64,000 bases of DNA from Humulus lupulus (Eukaryota > Streptophyta > Magnoliopsida > Rosales > Cannabaceae). Under the pieces are notes generated by a model. The model was not told where the DNA came from and made no database searches. It saw only the letters and a program-made list of their open reading frames with translations. A program made the translations under genes and the position numbers. Shown here piece by piece: positions 24,413 through 35,152 of the stretch (the first letter of the stretch is position 1; every line of letters begins with the position of its first letter). The DNA is taken from contig NC_084802.1 in NCBI RefSeq assembly GCF_963169125.1, positions 22,971,107 through 23,035,106 on the forward strand, written 5' to 3'.

Positions 24413-25235
24413 GCGGGGCACGAGCTCATGTCCTTCATGGATGTGTATTCTGGATATAACCAAATCGCGATGAACCCCGCGAACCAAGAACATACTAGAT
24501 TTATGACTCCAACGAATGTTTACTGCTATAAAGTCATGCCCTTCGGTCTAAAGAACGCTGGGACTACCTACCAGCGATTAGTCAACATAATGTTCGCCGA
24601 TCAGATCGGGAAAAACATGGAAGTGTATGTTGATGATATGCTAGTCAAGTCTAAAACTGTCGATAACCTTGTTCCCGATCTGAAGGAATGTTTTGAGATC
24701 TTAAGGAGGTATAACATGAGGTTAAATCCCTAGAAGTGTACTTTCGGAGTGGCATCAGGAAAATTTCTGGGATTCATAGTCAATACTAGAGGGATAGAGG
24801 CGAACCCTAACAAAATCAGATCGCTACTAGAAATGCCTTCACCCAGGTCTCGTAAAGATGTCCAGAGTCTGACTGTAAGAGTGGCAGCCCTTAATCGGTT
24901 CATTTCCATTCTAACTTGCTCCGGGGAAATAAAAAGTTTAAATGGACTGAGGAGTGCGAGCAGACATTTCTCGATCTAAAAACACATTTGGCCGAGCCAC
25001 CAGTATTATCTAAACCAACGGCGGGGGAGCCCCTTTTTCTTTATTTAGCTGTTACGGAAAATGCAACCAGTGCCGTGCTGGTCCGGAAAGAGGACCGAGT
25101 CCAAAAACTGGTATATTATATAAGCAAAAGACTTCTCGGAGCTGAATCACGGTATCCCTTAATGGAAAAGATGGCGTTCTGCCTTATTACAACCTCCAGG
25201 AAGCTTAAGCCATATTTCTAATCCCATTCAATCCA
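24413..25235 (+). pseudogene. Tat-2 reverse transcriptase C-terminal part and first RNase H
   Basis: Resumes with the palm motif FMDVYSGYNQIAM, VMPFGLKNAGTTYQRL and an intact YVDD box at 24626-24637, then the thumb GKFLGFIVNTRGIEANPNKIR. The first RNase H has YLAVTENATSAVLVRKEDRVQ, VYYISKRLLGAESRYP and MTDQPLRQVL (into the next entry). A TAG near 24732 and frame changes near 24910 and a TAA near 25219 disrupt it. Confidence 0.88.
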
Positions 25236-25998
25236 CGTCATGACCGATCAACCTTTAAGGCAGGTACTGCAGAAACCTGAGGCATCGGGACGTCTTTTGA
25301 AATGGGCAATTGAACTCAGCCAGTTCGAAATACTGTACATACCACGGACTACGATCAAAAGCCAAGCCCTGGCTGATTTCATGGCTGAATGCATTGGATT
25401 CCAAGAGGAGCTTTTGAGAGAGTCGGTGCAGGCATTGTGGATAATCTTCGTGGACGGTTCATCTAACGAAAACGGGTCCGGACCTGGGATCATTTTGATC
25501 TCTCCAGAAGGGCACCGATTCCACTCCATGCTACGGTTCGGGTTTGAGGCATCCAACAACGAAGCCGAATACGAAGCCTTATTGGCCGGGCTTAGAGTGG
25601 CGAAGAAGCTGAAGGCCAGGGTCGTCCAGTGTTATAGCGATTCCCAGCTCGTGGTAAACCAAGTGTCTGTGGAATACCAAGCGTGGGGGGCCAAAATGGT
25701 GGCTTACCTGGCCAAAGTGAAGAAGGAGCTATCAGAATTTGAATATGGCTTAGTCGAGCAGATCCCTCGCGAGCAGAATGCCAACGCTGATGCTTTGGCG
25801 AGACTCGCTACCTCCAAGGAAGCCGAGACTCTGAGCATAGTACCGATGGAATTCTTAGAAAGCCCAAGCATGGCAGAAAGCACGATGGAGGTCGAGATAA
25901 TCGACACCAGACCGACCTGGATGACTCCTATAATAGAGTATCTTACAACAGGGAAGTTGCCTAATGAGCGGAAAGACGCGAGGAGGATACTCTATTAG
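25236..25998 (+). pseudogene. Tat-2 end of first RNase H and second (archaeal-type) RNase H
   Basis: The longest open stretch of the element (252 codons). After TDQPLRQVLQKPEASGRLLKW it encodes a second RNase H fold: IIFVDGSSNENGSGPG (first Asp), ASNNEAEYEALLAGLRVAKK (Glu), VVQCYSDSQLVVNQV (Asp) and EQNANADALARLATS (last acidic site). Dual RNase H domains are known from Tat-lineage elements, where the second was acquired later and is of archaeal type; here all four positions are present. A TAG near 25996 ends the frame before integrase. Confidence 0.88.
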
Positions 25999-27150
25999 GC
26001 TCCAAGGTTTACAATCGTGGATGGGGCGCTGTATCGACATGGCCATTCCTTGCCTCTTCTACGATGTGTTCTGCCCGAGGAGGCCAAAACTATTTTGCAG
26101 GAGGTGCATGAAGGCTTCTGTGGGGATCATGCTGGGGGGCAAAACTTGGCCTTAAAAATATTAAGGCAAGGATATTATTGGCCCACTTTATCAAAGGATT
26201 CCATCTCCTATGTCCGAAAGTGTGACAAGTTCCGGCGATTCGCCACAGTCGCCTGAGCTCCACCAGTCGAGCTGAAAATGATCTCATCCCCATGGCCATT
26301 CATGGTATGGGGAATCGATTTAATTGGAGCTCTGCCCACGAGAAAATGAGGAGTTCGCTATGCGGTGGTGGTCGTTGATTATTTCACGAAGTGGGCAGAA
26401 GCCGAGCCCCTAGCGACAATCACCTCAAAAAGAGTCCTCGACTTTGTAGTCAAGAGTATTGTTTGCCGATTTGGACGCCCAAAAATATTGTATCGGATAA
26501 TGGGACTCAGTTCGATAATGACCTCTTCACCGAGTTCTGTGAAAGGCACGGCATAATTAAAAGCTTATCTTCGGTCGCCTACCCGCAAGCCAATGGACAG
26601 GTCGAGGTCTTGAATAAGACCCTAAAAGCAAGCCTTAAGAAGAGGTTAGACAAGGCTAAGGGAGTCTGGCTCGAGCAGCTCCCATAGGTACTGTGGGCGT
26701 ACCGGACCTCCCACCGAACTTCTACGGGGCACACCCCTTTCTCCCTGACTTTCAGAAGTGAGGTCGTCCTTCCCGTCGAAACAAAGATAGCCACGCACAG
26801 ACTCCAGACCTTCAACCAAGAGCAGAATGATGAGTTACTCAGCGCGTCCCTCGACCTAATTGATGAAAAACGAGAGGATTCACAGCTATAGCTCACGCAT
26901 TACCAGCAAAAAATCACTCGTTATTTTAATTCAAAGGTCAGGAGGTGTATCTTTGGTTTAGGCAACCTGGTACTCTGAAAGGGTCTTTCTGGCAAGCAAG
27001 GACCCCAAAGACAGTGCTTTGGGTCCAAGTTGGGAAGTGCCCTATCAAAAAGTGGAGGTCGTGCATGAGGGAACCTTCAAATTGGCTCGGCTTAATGGAT
27101 AAACAGTCCCACGGACCTGGAATGCTATGCACCTAAAGAAGTATTATCAA
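25999..27150 (+). pseudogene. Tat-2 integrase
   Basis: The HHCC zinc region HEGFCGDHAGG to VRKCDKF has lost its second cysteine (C to F at 26230-26232). Catalytic residues are present: GIDLIGALP, SDNGTQFDNDLF and NGQVEVLNKTLK. The C-terminal part HTPFSLTFRSEVVLP and RYFNSKV is visible before frames break near 26945. Stops include TGA at 26254-26256, TGA near 26347 and TAG near 26686. Integrase inserts the cDNA; this copy is inactive. Confidence 0.88.
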
Positions 27151-27342
27151 TGATCATACCACCCGTCTATGTAAGGCTTAGTTATAAAAGTCATTTAATT
27201 TAAGAAATAAAAAAAGCATTGTGTATTTCTTGTCTTTTCATATAGTTTCATTTATGTGTTAGTTCGGATGATAACGTTTTTCTAAAGCAACCAAGAAAGT
27301 TCACTTTCTAATTACTTAGGGGCATATAACCTGAGAAGGATT

Positions 27343-27807
27343 AAAACTTGGAAGTTAGAGAAATTGATTAACTAGTGTTTTTTCTAAAAAACACGAGGTG
27401 TCAATAAACCTAATGCGAACTAAGTTTTAATTAAATATCCTTGATTCAACTAGATCCAAAACTTGGAAGTTAGTGAAATTGATTAACTAGTGTTTTTTTC
27501 TAAAAAACCACGAGGTGTCAATAAAACTAACGCGAACTAAGTTTTAATTAAAAATCTTGGATATGACCAGGTCCAAAACTTGGAAGTTAGTAAAATTGAT
27601 TAACCAGTGTTTTTTTTTCTAAAAAACACGAGGTGTCAATAAACCTAACGCGAACTAAGTTTTAATTAAAAATCATGGATATGACTAGGTCCAAAACTTG
27701 GAAGTTAGTAAAGTTGATTAACCATTGTTTTTTCTAAAAAAATACGAGGTGTCAATAAACCTAGCATGAACTAAGTTTTAATTAAAAACGCTAGATACAA
27801 CCAGGCC
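27343..27807 (+). repeat. Four tandem copies of a 115-118 bp repeat in the Tat-2 spacer
   Basis: Copies start at 27343, 27458, 27575 and 27693, each with AAAACTTGGAAGTTAG, TGATTAACTAGTG, ACGAGGTGTCAATAAACC and CGAACTAAGTTTTAATT; a decayed fifth begins near 27808. The array lies between the integrase end and the terminator of the antisense gene. Plausible roles are spacer or RNA 3'-end formation on either strand, both inference. Confidence 0.92.
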
Positions 27808-28104
27808 TGAAACTTAGAATTTAGCAAAATTGAAGTTCCAATGGCTGGAGAAGTCATAAAAACCTAAGAAGCTCCAATGGCTTCCTAAGAAGCTCGAGAT
27901 AACAATAAAACCTAACAAGAATCATTCCCTAAGATTTTGAGTGTACAAGTCATAAAAAAAATATCAAAAATCAAGGCGTAGATAAAAAAGTTTATATTGC
28001 AATTATAAATAAATTGTCTTGAGGAGAATAACCTCATACTAAGCCAAAACGGCAAATGTTTACAAAAAGAAAAAATATATAAAGTAAACAAAGGCAAAAG
28101 AAAA

Positions 28105-30764
28105 TTAAGCCCCTCCAGGGCGCTCTGAGGACGTCACTTCCTCGATCTCCTGCTCGCCAGCGGTGGAGGCATCCTCAATCTCGGACTGCTCTTATTGAAT
28201 CCGAGCCTTGAACTTCTCAAGGTAGGGTTCCCACACCTCGGAGGTCAGGAAGGAGAAGTTGCCATCTTGATTGAAGGCCCAGCAGTGGTACAACATACTC
28301 TCCATGGAGGTTAGCGAGGCCACCTTCTTCTTCTTGACAGCAATCTCAGCCTCCAACTATTTGGCTTTGGCCTCCGCGAGCTCAGCTTGAATAGCAGCCT
28401 TTGCATCTTGCTCGCCCCCTTGAGATGCTGCAAGAGCAGCTTTGGCATCCAGCTCGCCTTGTTGAGCAGTTGTAAGGGCAGTCTGGGTGGCAGTCAAGGC
28501 CGTATGAGCAGCCTGGAGCTCAGCCGGATGCTCGTCATTCCTGGCTTTGGCCTGAGCTATGCTTCGGTGCTAAGCCAAGACCGCCTGCAAAAAGTAAGGA
28601 AGCAAGTTAGACACGCGCTGGGATAAAATCAAAAGAGTATATTTGACTAAGGAAAGTTGACTTACTGTAAGGTTCATCCCCAGCGCGAACTCCATAACAT
28701 TCTTCGGGCTCTTCGCCTCAATCTCCCTCAGGTCCTTCGGATTGGCCTTGTAAAAATGCTCCATCGTATGGTTAGCCGTCTCATAAAGAGTCCCCCAAAA
28801 GGTATCCGGGATCTTCTCCAGGTCCTGGGCGTTGACCAGAATACGTACGGAGGCGGTAGGGACTATATGCGCTGGGGGATCAACTTGTGTCACCTGATCC
28901 CGAGAAGAGGAAGGCAGAAATCAAGGAGGAGGCAGAGGCGGGCCTCTTTTCTCCTGAGTAGCAGTGCCTGAATCTGTCTTCCCCTTAGCCGAGGATTTGG
29001 AGGTTGTCCCTACCACAGGTGGCATCTTCTTAGCTGTAAATCGGGGCTTCTTTACTAGTGGCCCTGAGCTGGACTTTCCCTCCTGGAAAATTGCGTGGAT
29101 GTCAGGAACCCCTTGTTGTGCCATCTCCTCGCCTGAAAAATAGTGAGAAAGAATGATAATATACAGACAAAGTCATCAGTTTACACAAAATGTATATATG
29201 GTATAACAAAAAGTCCTACCCTCCGAGCTAGTGGAAGAGTCTATTGCCACGACCTCCGGCCTCGAAACCGCTACGGGAGAGGGAGAGCCTAAGTCTAAAA
29301 TTTCTTGGATTAGGGGAGGTTCAGGCTCAAGTTCTATCTCGGGGCTGGACTCCTCTATGTATTGCCTAAGTCCAGGGGCAAGGATACCCTGGCGCAGGGA
29401 GGCCCACAACCTAAGGTTGGTTCCATACTCTTCAAAAAAGACCGACCTAAAGGGTAGGGTGTTATCCAAAACTACGGTGCCCCTGGGATGGCCCATGTCG
29501 TGACGTAACACTAAATGATCCACGCACTAGAGCAGGGTTATGCTATGGTCGGGGTCATTAGGGTGGCGGTGTACGAGCTGATTTGGGTTAAACCTAACTA
29601 GCCTAAGGTCAGCGACAGCCCTATCTAAGTCCCTGAAGGGGTACGGGTTACCTTGGCCGGAGGGGCCGGTTGCTGCCCCCAATGACGCTCGCTCTACATC
29701 AGGGTCCCGAGCAACCTTGGGAGCTTGCCTTTTTTGAACGAGGGGCACCTCGTCTTCTTCTTCCTCTTCGCCTTCGCCGGCTTCAACACCCCCTTCAGGG
29801 ACAGGCACTAGCTCGCGGACAACCAGGAGGTTAACCTGAGTTCTTCTCAAGGCTAAAGTCTGACCTTTGGTAATTAGCTTACATGCTAACATCGTGTCAT
29901 CAGACATGAGCTGGCGATAATCCTTCTCGCCAAGCAGGAGCCTCGAGAGAGTATCGTATTGACCCCCGAAGGTCACATACTTGGCCGTCCTCGCAAAAAT
30001 GGCTGCACGAAGGTACTACTCAGTTAATATACACACGAAAAGACTCTAGATAAGAAGAGAAGAATGTCACGAGCTAAGAAAGGAAAGAAGACTTATGAGG
30101 ACGGTTGAAGTAGTGATGTTCGCAGTTGCGAAACACATTCGACATAAAGAATTGATCTTTATAGTCGTTGGGATGGCTGGGCAGCTCGATGACTGCGGAC
30201 AGGTTTGGGAATCGGGTCAAGTAGTAAAACCAGTCACCTCGCCCTTGTTGATCCGAGCTGGCCTTGAGGCAGAAGAAGTAGAGAATGTCCACAGGGGTGG
30301 GGACCTCCCACTCATGCTTCAATAAGAGGTACTTCAGCCCCGCCAGTAGCCGATACGAGTTCGGGGGGAGCTGAAACGGTGCCAACTTCACGTAGTTGAG
30401 GAAGTCGGCAAAGTATTGATCGAGTGGAAGGAAGGCCCCTACCTTTAGGTGCTCATCACTCCAGACCGCAAAGTCGTCCTGAAGTGGTGCGCAGCTCCGT
30501 TCCCCTTCAAACAGAGGTCGAGCAATTAGGACGCCAGTCCCGACCTCGATGTTGTGGGACATCATAATCTTGTTGACCCTTCCTTGGGTCGTAATCTTGG
30601 AGGCTACCCTCTCTGCCTCGAAGAAGGCATTAGGTCCGACCATGATCTCCTCCTCCACAACGGGGCCGAACTAGGGGATTCGGAGGCGACTTTTTTCCCT
30701 TATTGGCTTGTTGAGACGATGAGCCAGCTACGTTCTTCTTGGACGTGCCTTTCTTGGGTGCCAT
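28105..30764 (-). pseudogene. Antisense spliced gene of Tat-2, four-exon model
   Basis: Minus-strand model: exon 1 30764-30097, exon 2 30002-29220, exon 3 29132-28666, exon 4 28584-28105. Introns 2 and 3 have GT-AG ends (GTAGGA/TTTTTCAG and GTAAGTC/TTTTTGCAG); intron 1 ends in GTGCAG but its donor reads ATAAGTC. Phases join exons 2 to 3 and 3 to 4 without shift. The start is MAPKKGTSKK at 30764, with one frameshift before 30658. Exon 1 encodes a globular domain (FLPLDQYFADFLNYVKLAPFQ, NSYRLLAGLKYLL, VDILYFF) like the putative gypsy-type transposon domain of plant databases (PF04195-like, from memory). Exon 4 is an Ala/Glu-rich coiled coil plus WAFNQDGNFSFLTSE. In-frame stops at 29527 and 28921 fit single transitions. 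Function unknown; antisense ORFs are known in Tat elements. Confidence 0.8.
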
Positions 30765-31538
30765 TAGCTCGCCTATCGAACAAGAACGATGGAACTCTTA
30801 GTAAGCGACCTAGAATTTTTATAAAGGCAAGAAATAACAAAGAAAGGTTGAGGATTCTAACACACGAGCTGAGGCAATCTCAGCCCGCGGTGTGGTGCCA
30901 CGCACTACCTATGCTACGCACCTAGGTTTCCCAACAGACCCCTGATGTTTAGGGATCCGTGTGTCAGAAAATCAGGCCAATACCCTCCTTGTGGAGCGGT
31001 TTAGAGCAAAACCACCCAAGAAGCGTAACCCCTAAGCAACCTAGTTTCGAACCCTAAAAGCATTTCATCTTCTATATCCTAAATGGGTATTTCCTAAAAT
31101 CTGCCGTAAATTACCCAGAAATTACCCAGTTTTATGGATACCACAGTTTTAGAGGTATTTTTAAGACCTACTCAGCAAAAACCAAGTCAAAACCTATGTG
31201 CCAAAAACATTTAGGAAATAATCTAATATGGACTACGGAGGAGTGCGGATAGGCATGGTATATATATATAAAAAAAAAAAGGAGGGAGAAAACCCAGAAA
31301 CCAGTAAAAGAAAAAATGTCGACAAAACCAAAAGACTTAGAGTATGTTCTTCAGGTGAGAGAAGTAAACCTTGCAGAGGAGAGTTCCTGGAAGACTCCTG
31401 AGCGATTGGATTTCTGAGGTTTTTGCCACAGATGGTTCTCGGTTTCCTTCGGGAAAGAAGAAGGGTTGAAAGTGCAGAAGAGAGAAGATGTGGAAAGATT
31501 TCGAATGAAAGGTGGTAAATCCTAGAAATTTCCAACCT

Positions 31539-31546
31539 TATTTATA
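31539..31546 (-). promoter_or_regulatory. TATA box of the antisense transcript (predicted)
   Basis: TATAAATA on the minus strand in the 1.05-kb stretch between the antisense gene start (30764) and the 3' LTR. Downstream on the minus strand is a CT-rich leader (about 31500-31430). A transcript from near 31510 would run through the antisense gene. There is no other gene in 30765-31797. Prediction from sequence context only. Confidence 0.5.
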
Positions 31547-31797
31547 TGTAAAAGGCATAAAGCGACATGGACCGTCCGATCAAACTAGGGCAAGATCCGA
31601 GGATGGTGTTTTGAAAGACGAAACGGCGACAAAAAGGTGGCCGGGCCATTAGTGCAAACCTCGAAACCCGAACAGACGCCAATCGCGGCATACCACGTGT
31701 CTAGTACTCAAGTAATTGACAAACATGGATAATAGCGACAGAAGTTTAAAAGTCCCCGCCGTGTAAGTCAGAAAATGACGTCATAGAACACGAGCAG

Positions 31798-31813
31798 GGA
31801 CTTGGGGGGAAAA
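31798..31813 (+). promoter_or_regulatory. Tat-2 polypurine tract
   Basis: A G-run followed by an A-run (GGGGGGAAAA at 31804-31813) immediately before the 3' LTR TGTACG, the expected plus-strand primer position. Confidence 0.85.
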
Positions 31814-32603
31814 TGTACGTCCTGAAATTCAGCACGAGTCTTTTAGACAGCTCGGATACAGTTGTCTAGCCCAGTACTATAATAGATGACCCACAAGTTC
31901 ACCTTTCCTCTGTAAAGACAGTGCGATTACCCAAGTAAATAGCACGAACTGATGAGTACAAAGCAATAGGCACGAGCTAGGAACACTTATGAAGCATGGC
32001 ATCCGAGACGCAAGCTGATGCTACGTTCAGCTTGGGATACGTTAATGATCTGCCATGTCCATGGATCTTTATAAATCTGGATACGTTATGTAAACGTGCG
32101 TGATCAGACATCACATGTCCGTTTATCCCTGAATTCCCGGACAAGTAATATAATCGTGCATGATCAAACATCACATGTCCGATTATGCCAGACGACCCCA
32201 TGATCAGTTTCACCTAATGATTAGACCATACCTTATTATAAATTGTAATATTCATCATTAGTGCGAGACACAGGACACATGAGGAATTGGTATTCACGTG
32301 ATGACCCCAACGCCTGCCCAGGGATCGTTTTTCTATAAATACCGGGACCTTGGATAGGGGGAGGGGTTGGTTTTTCTCTGTAATGCAAATACTTTGTAAA
32401 AATATAGAGAGATATACAGTAATAACATAGACTCGTGGACTAGGGAGATTTTAACCTCCGAAGCACGTAAAAAGGAACGAGTGTTCTTGATATTTCATTT
32501 CTAGCATTTTTAAGTATCATTTTTCTTATTACGGTTTATCATTAAGCACTAATCTATTCCAGTTATTTACATAATTCACTGTTGGTGAAAAACCGCGTCA
32601 ACA
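31814..32603 (+). mobile_element. Tat-2 3' LTR
   Basis: 790 bp, collinear with 14179-14941; TATA box at 32334-32341, G-box at 32295-32300, 60-bp-spaced repeats at 32096 and 32156. Differences from the 5' copy are mainly transitions (about fifteen in the first 360 aligned bases by eye) plus about 27 extra bases near 32250. Ends CGTCAACA, followed by the target duplication ATATG. Confidence 0.96.
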
Positions 32604-32608
32604 ATATG

Positions 32609-34443
32609 GAATTATGTGCTTATTTGTTATATTTAATTGTAATTATGTGAATTATGTGAAAATATGACTAGTTGTGCATGTTTAGAGATATTAAATATGC
32701 ATGTGGACTTGTTTCTTATTAGAATGACAATCTTGGTAATTTGGTCCATTGCATGCACAATTGCATATTTATGTGATATATGTGTGAGACCACATTATTA
32801 TGTGGGTTTATTTGAGTTACTCGGCACGAGGCGATCCTAGGGAGCAAGTTAGCAGAAAAGTCATAATGGGACCCAATACCTGACTCGGAGCGAGTCAAGG
32901 GGTATTTTAGGTATTAGGCATTTAATTGGGTTATCGGGTTATGGAAACGAATAATTGGACATATATTTGAAGTTAGTGAGCTTATGAGGGAATACTGGGG
33001 AATTTTACCATTTTTTCCTCGGAGACGTTTTTGGTACCCCGAGTCTCGGGATTAGCTTAAGTAAAACTTAAGCCTTAGGAAACATAAAGAAATACTCAAA
33101 AGTTACCCTTGGCCGACGCACTCTTTTCTCTCTTCCTCTCATCTTCTTTAAGCTAGTGGTTGGAGAACTAAGGGAAATTTTAGCTAAAAATCAGAGAATT
33201 GAAGCCTAAAACTTGGGGAATAAGTTCTACTGCAGCTTGTGGCATCGATCATTAGTTTGGGGTATCGCTAGGGTCTCGGAACCAGGATCGTGCTCAAGGG
33301 TCGTTCTTGCTCACACTTACTCGGGCCTGAGGTAAGAAAACTACACCCAATATGTGTTATATGTGATTAGGGCTTGGCCCGACTGTTATCAATTATCTTG
33401 ACTAGGGCTTGGGCCTCGAGAACATTTATATTTAAGCTAATACTTCACATATTGGTCGATACTTACTTAAGTGTTCCATGATTGTTGTATGAATTCCGTG
33501 GTTAGGGCATGAGGCCCCGTTAAATAGGTATAGTTAGTATCGCGAGAATGGTTAATTGATGGTGTTATGTGATTTACATGCATGAATGCTTATTTGTTGG
33601 GATATTCCTATTCATATTTGTTTCTGTATTGAGGTCTGCATTCCTGGATTAGGGCTTGACTTATTAGTCAAGGACGGTAATAGCGCGCTACGCGCTGGTC
33701 GAAGGGCTTAGGCCTAAACCAGCAACGTATTATTATGTTATCCGACCCTATGGTCGATGAAACATTAAGGCGCTAGGTACACCGGGCTAGCTCTATGGCT
33801 AGTGATTCAAAGCTAAGGGCGAGGGCCCCAAGTGACTCTATGGTAACGTAGGTAGGGCATAGGCCCTGGGGTTGGCTCTAAAGCCAACTTTCTAGGGTAG
33901 CGGCCCCAAGTTGGTCCAATGACCATCTGTTTGTAATTGTATTTGTTTGTGTACGTTATTACTGTTGGACTTGCTAGATAAGTATTTGAGAATCTGTTTT
34001 GTTCTGTTTATGTACATGTATAGTTTTCTTGCTGAGCCTTGGCTCACGGGTGCTTTGTGGTGCCGGTAAGGGGAAGGGAATGCTTGACCAGCCATGAGTT
34101 GGAGAGCTTTGGTGACGACGTGTACATATGCGGTTGCTCAACCACCACGGTCAGGGTTATCTCAGAGGAACTAGGGTTATAACCCTGTTTTTGCCGCTTA
34201 GGCCGGCTGAATGTAATTTTTGATGAATATTCACCTTTATAAAAGTTTGGTTGTAATATTTTGGGATCCCATAAATGTTTGAATATTTTCAAATAAAAGT
34301 CAATGGTTTATTTGACCAAATTTTTTAACCCTAACCCTTGACATTAACCTTAGTTACACATTTTAAACCAAATGACTTGGTTAGCAAGTCTAACACAATT
34401 TTAAGTACACAGTGTAACGGTCCTGGATTAGGAGGATGTTACA
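32609..34443 (+). mobile_element. Tekay 3' LTR, right part
   Basis: Continues the LTR begun at 14112. It matches the 5' LTR through GCTTATTTGTTATATTTAATTG, the CTCGAGTGAGTC-rich middle and the end GGATGTTACA. At 33645 it passes undisturbed through CTGCATTCCTGGATTAGG, the place where the 5' LTR carries the solo LTR, which confirms that insertion. Followed by CTGGC, the element's target duplication. Confidence 0.95.
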
Positions 34444-35100
34444 CTGGCGGTGTCCTTGGGCCCTTATTTCATTTCCCTTACTAGTCTGTTGCGGAGCCTA
34501 GTGGCCTTCGGGTTCTTGACGGGCCCTCTTATGCTTCGAATCAGGGTTATCATTAGCCTTTCATTTACCACAGTTCTGCGGTGGCGCTGAGGCTCCAACT
34601 CCTGCTGGGTGCCCAGTGGGCACCCCAGCTGGCGGATCCCACACCTCAGCAGCCTGGTGCTCAGGAGGCACATCAGCTGTGTTGACATGTGGCACTCCAA
34701 CAGGGTGCGCAAGTGGCACACATGTGAGGTGCCTAGATGGCACGTTGCCATTGGCGTCAACTCGCAACCCTTGGGCTGCAAGCGTGGCCTTCATGGCAAG
34801 CACAATCTCCTGAAGGGCAGCGATGTTACCTTCTTGAGCATCAAGTTTTTGTTGTTGGGTAGCCACTTGCTCGCGGAGCACCACTACCTCCGGCGTCTCT
34901 TCTGCCTCCATAGGCTGAGGATATTCATCCTCATAATACCCTTGGTCGGCATCATTATCTTCGCCGTCATACTCGGCGTACTCATCGTAGTCCTCCATCA
35001 TCTCAGGTACGTCCTGAGGTGGTTACCTACTGGGTTCTCCTCCTTCACCTCCAGTAGGAGGGGGCATTTCATCTCTAATGTTTCTTCGTGTAGTCACCAT
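34444..35100 (-). pseudogene. Outer Tat element: gag N-terminal part
   Basis: The minus-strand ATG at 35100 lies 53 bp inside the LTR and begins MVTTRRNIRDEMPPP. It continues through an acidic stretch DYDEYAEYDGEDNDADQGYY and a coiled-coil-like segment VVLREQVATQQQKLDAQ, then a Pro/Val-rich low-complexity part. A TAA at 35025-35023 (likely former CAA) breaks the frame. The plus-strand frames over the same bases are shadows. The gene continues at 4423 beyond the Tekay insertion. Confidence 0.75.
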
Positions 35101-35130
35101 GATCGTGAATGTTTCAAATGCCTCCTTCAA

Positions 35131-35152
35131 GCTCTCAATGAAAGCACCAAAA
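35131..35152 (-). promoter_or_regulatory. Outer Tat element primer-binding site region
   Basis: Minus strand TTTTGGTGCTTTCATTGAGAGC directly follows the LTR end at 35153, the same leader word as in the other two Tat elements. Confidence 0.7.

Larger units (their letters stand above)
14179..32603 (+). mobile_element. Complete Tat-lineage Ty3/gypsy element (Tat-2), TSD ATATG
   Basis: A full-length element inserted in the Tekay 3' LTR. 5' LTR 14179-14941 and 3' LTR 31814-32603 are homologous, beginning TGTACGTCCTGAAATTC and ending CGTCAATA or CGTCAACA. ATATG at 14174-14178 and 32604-32608 is a perfect target duplication, and the undisturbed site can be read in the Tekay 5' LTR near 4475. Order inside: primer site, gag, protease, RT, RNase H, second RNase H, integrase, a tandem-repeat spacer, an antisense spliced gene, polypurine tract. 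Two solo LTRs (15748-18754, 21591-24412) interrupt gag and RT. Confidence 0.96.
4424..34443 (+). mobile_element. Complete Tekay/Del-lineage Ty3/gypsy chromovirus with nested insertions, TSD CTGGC
   Basis: A full element with 5' LTR 4424-8950, internal region 8951-14111 and 3' LTR 14112-14178 plus 32609-34443. CTGGC occurs just before the 5' LTR (4419-4423) and just after the 3' LTR (34444-34448). Once nested insertions are subtracted both LTRs are about 1.9 kb, typical of Tekay/Del. The internal region encodes gag with a CCHC knuckle, protease, RT, RNase H, integrase and a chromodomain-like C-terminus. It is inserted within gag of the older Tat element. All coding regions carry stop codons. 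Confidence 0.95.

Noticed and set aside
27343..27807. CRISPR-like array
   Set aside because: Units are directly adjacent, with no unique spacers, in plant retroelement DNA.
31233..31535. 100-codon minus-strand frame upstream of the antisense gene
   Set aside because: It lies in the predicted leader of the antisense transcript; low-complexity Leu/Ser/Phe composition, no counterpart seen in Tat-3, so treated as untranslated.
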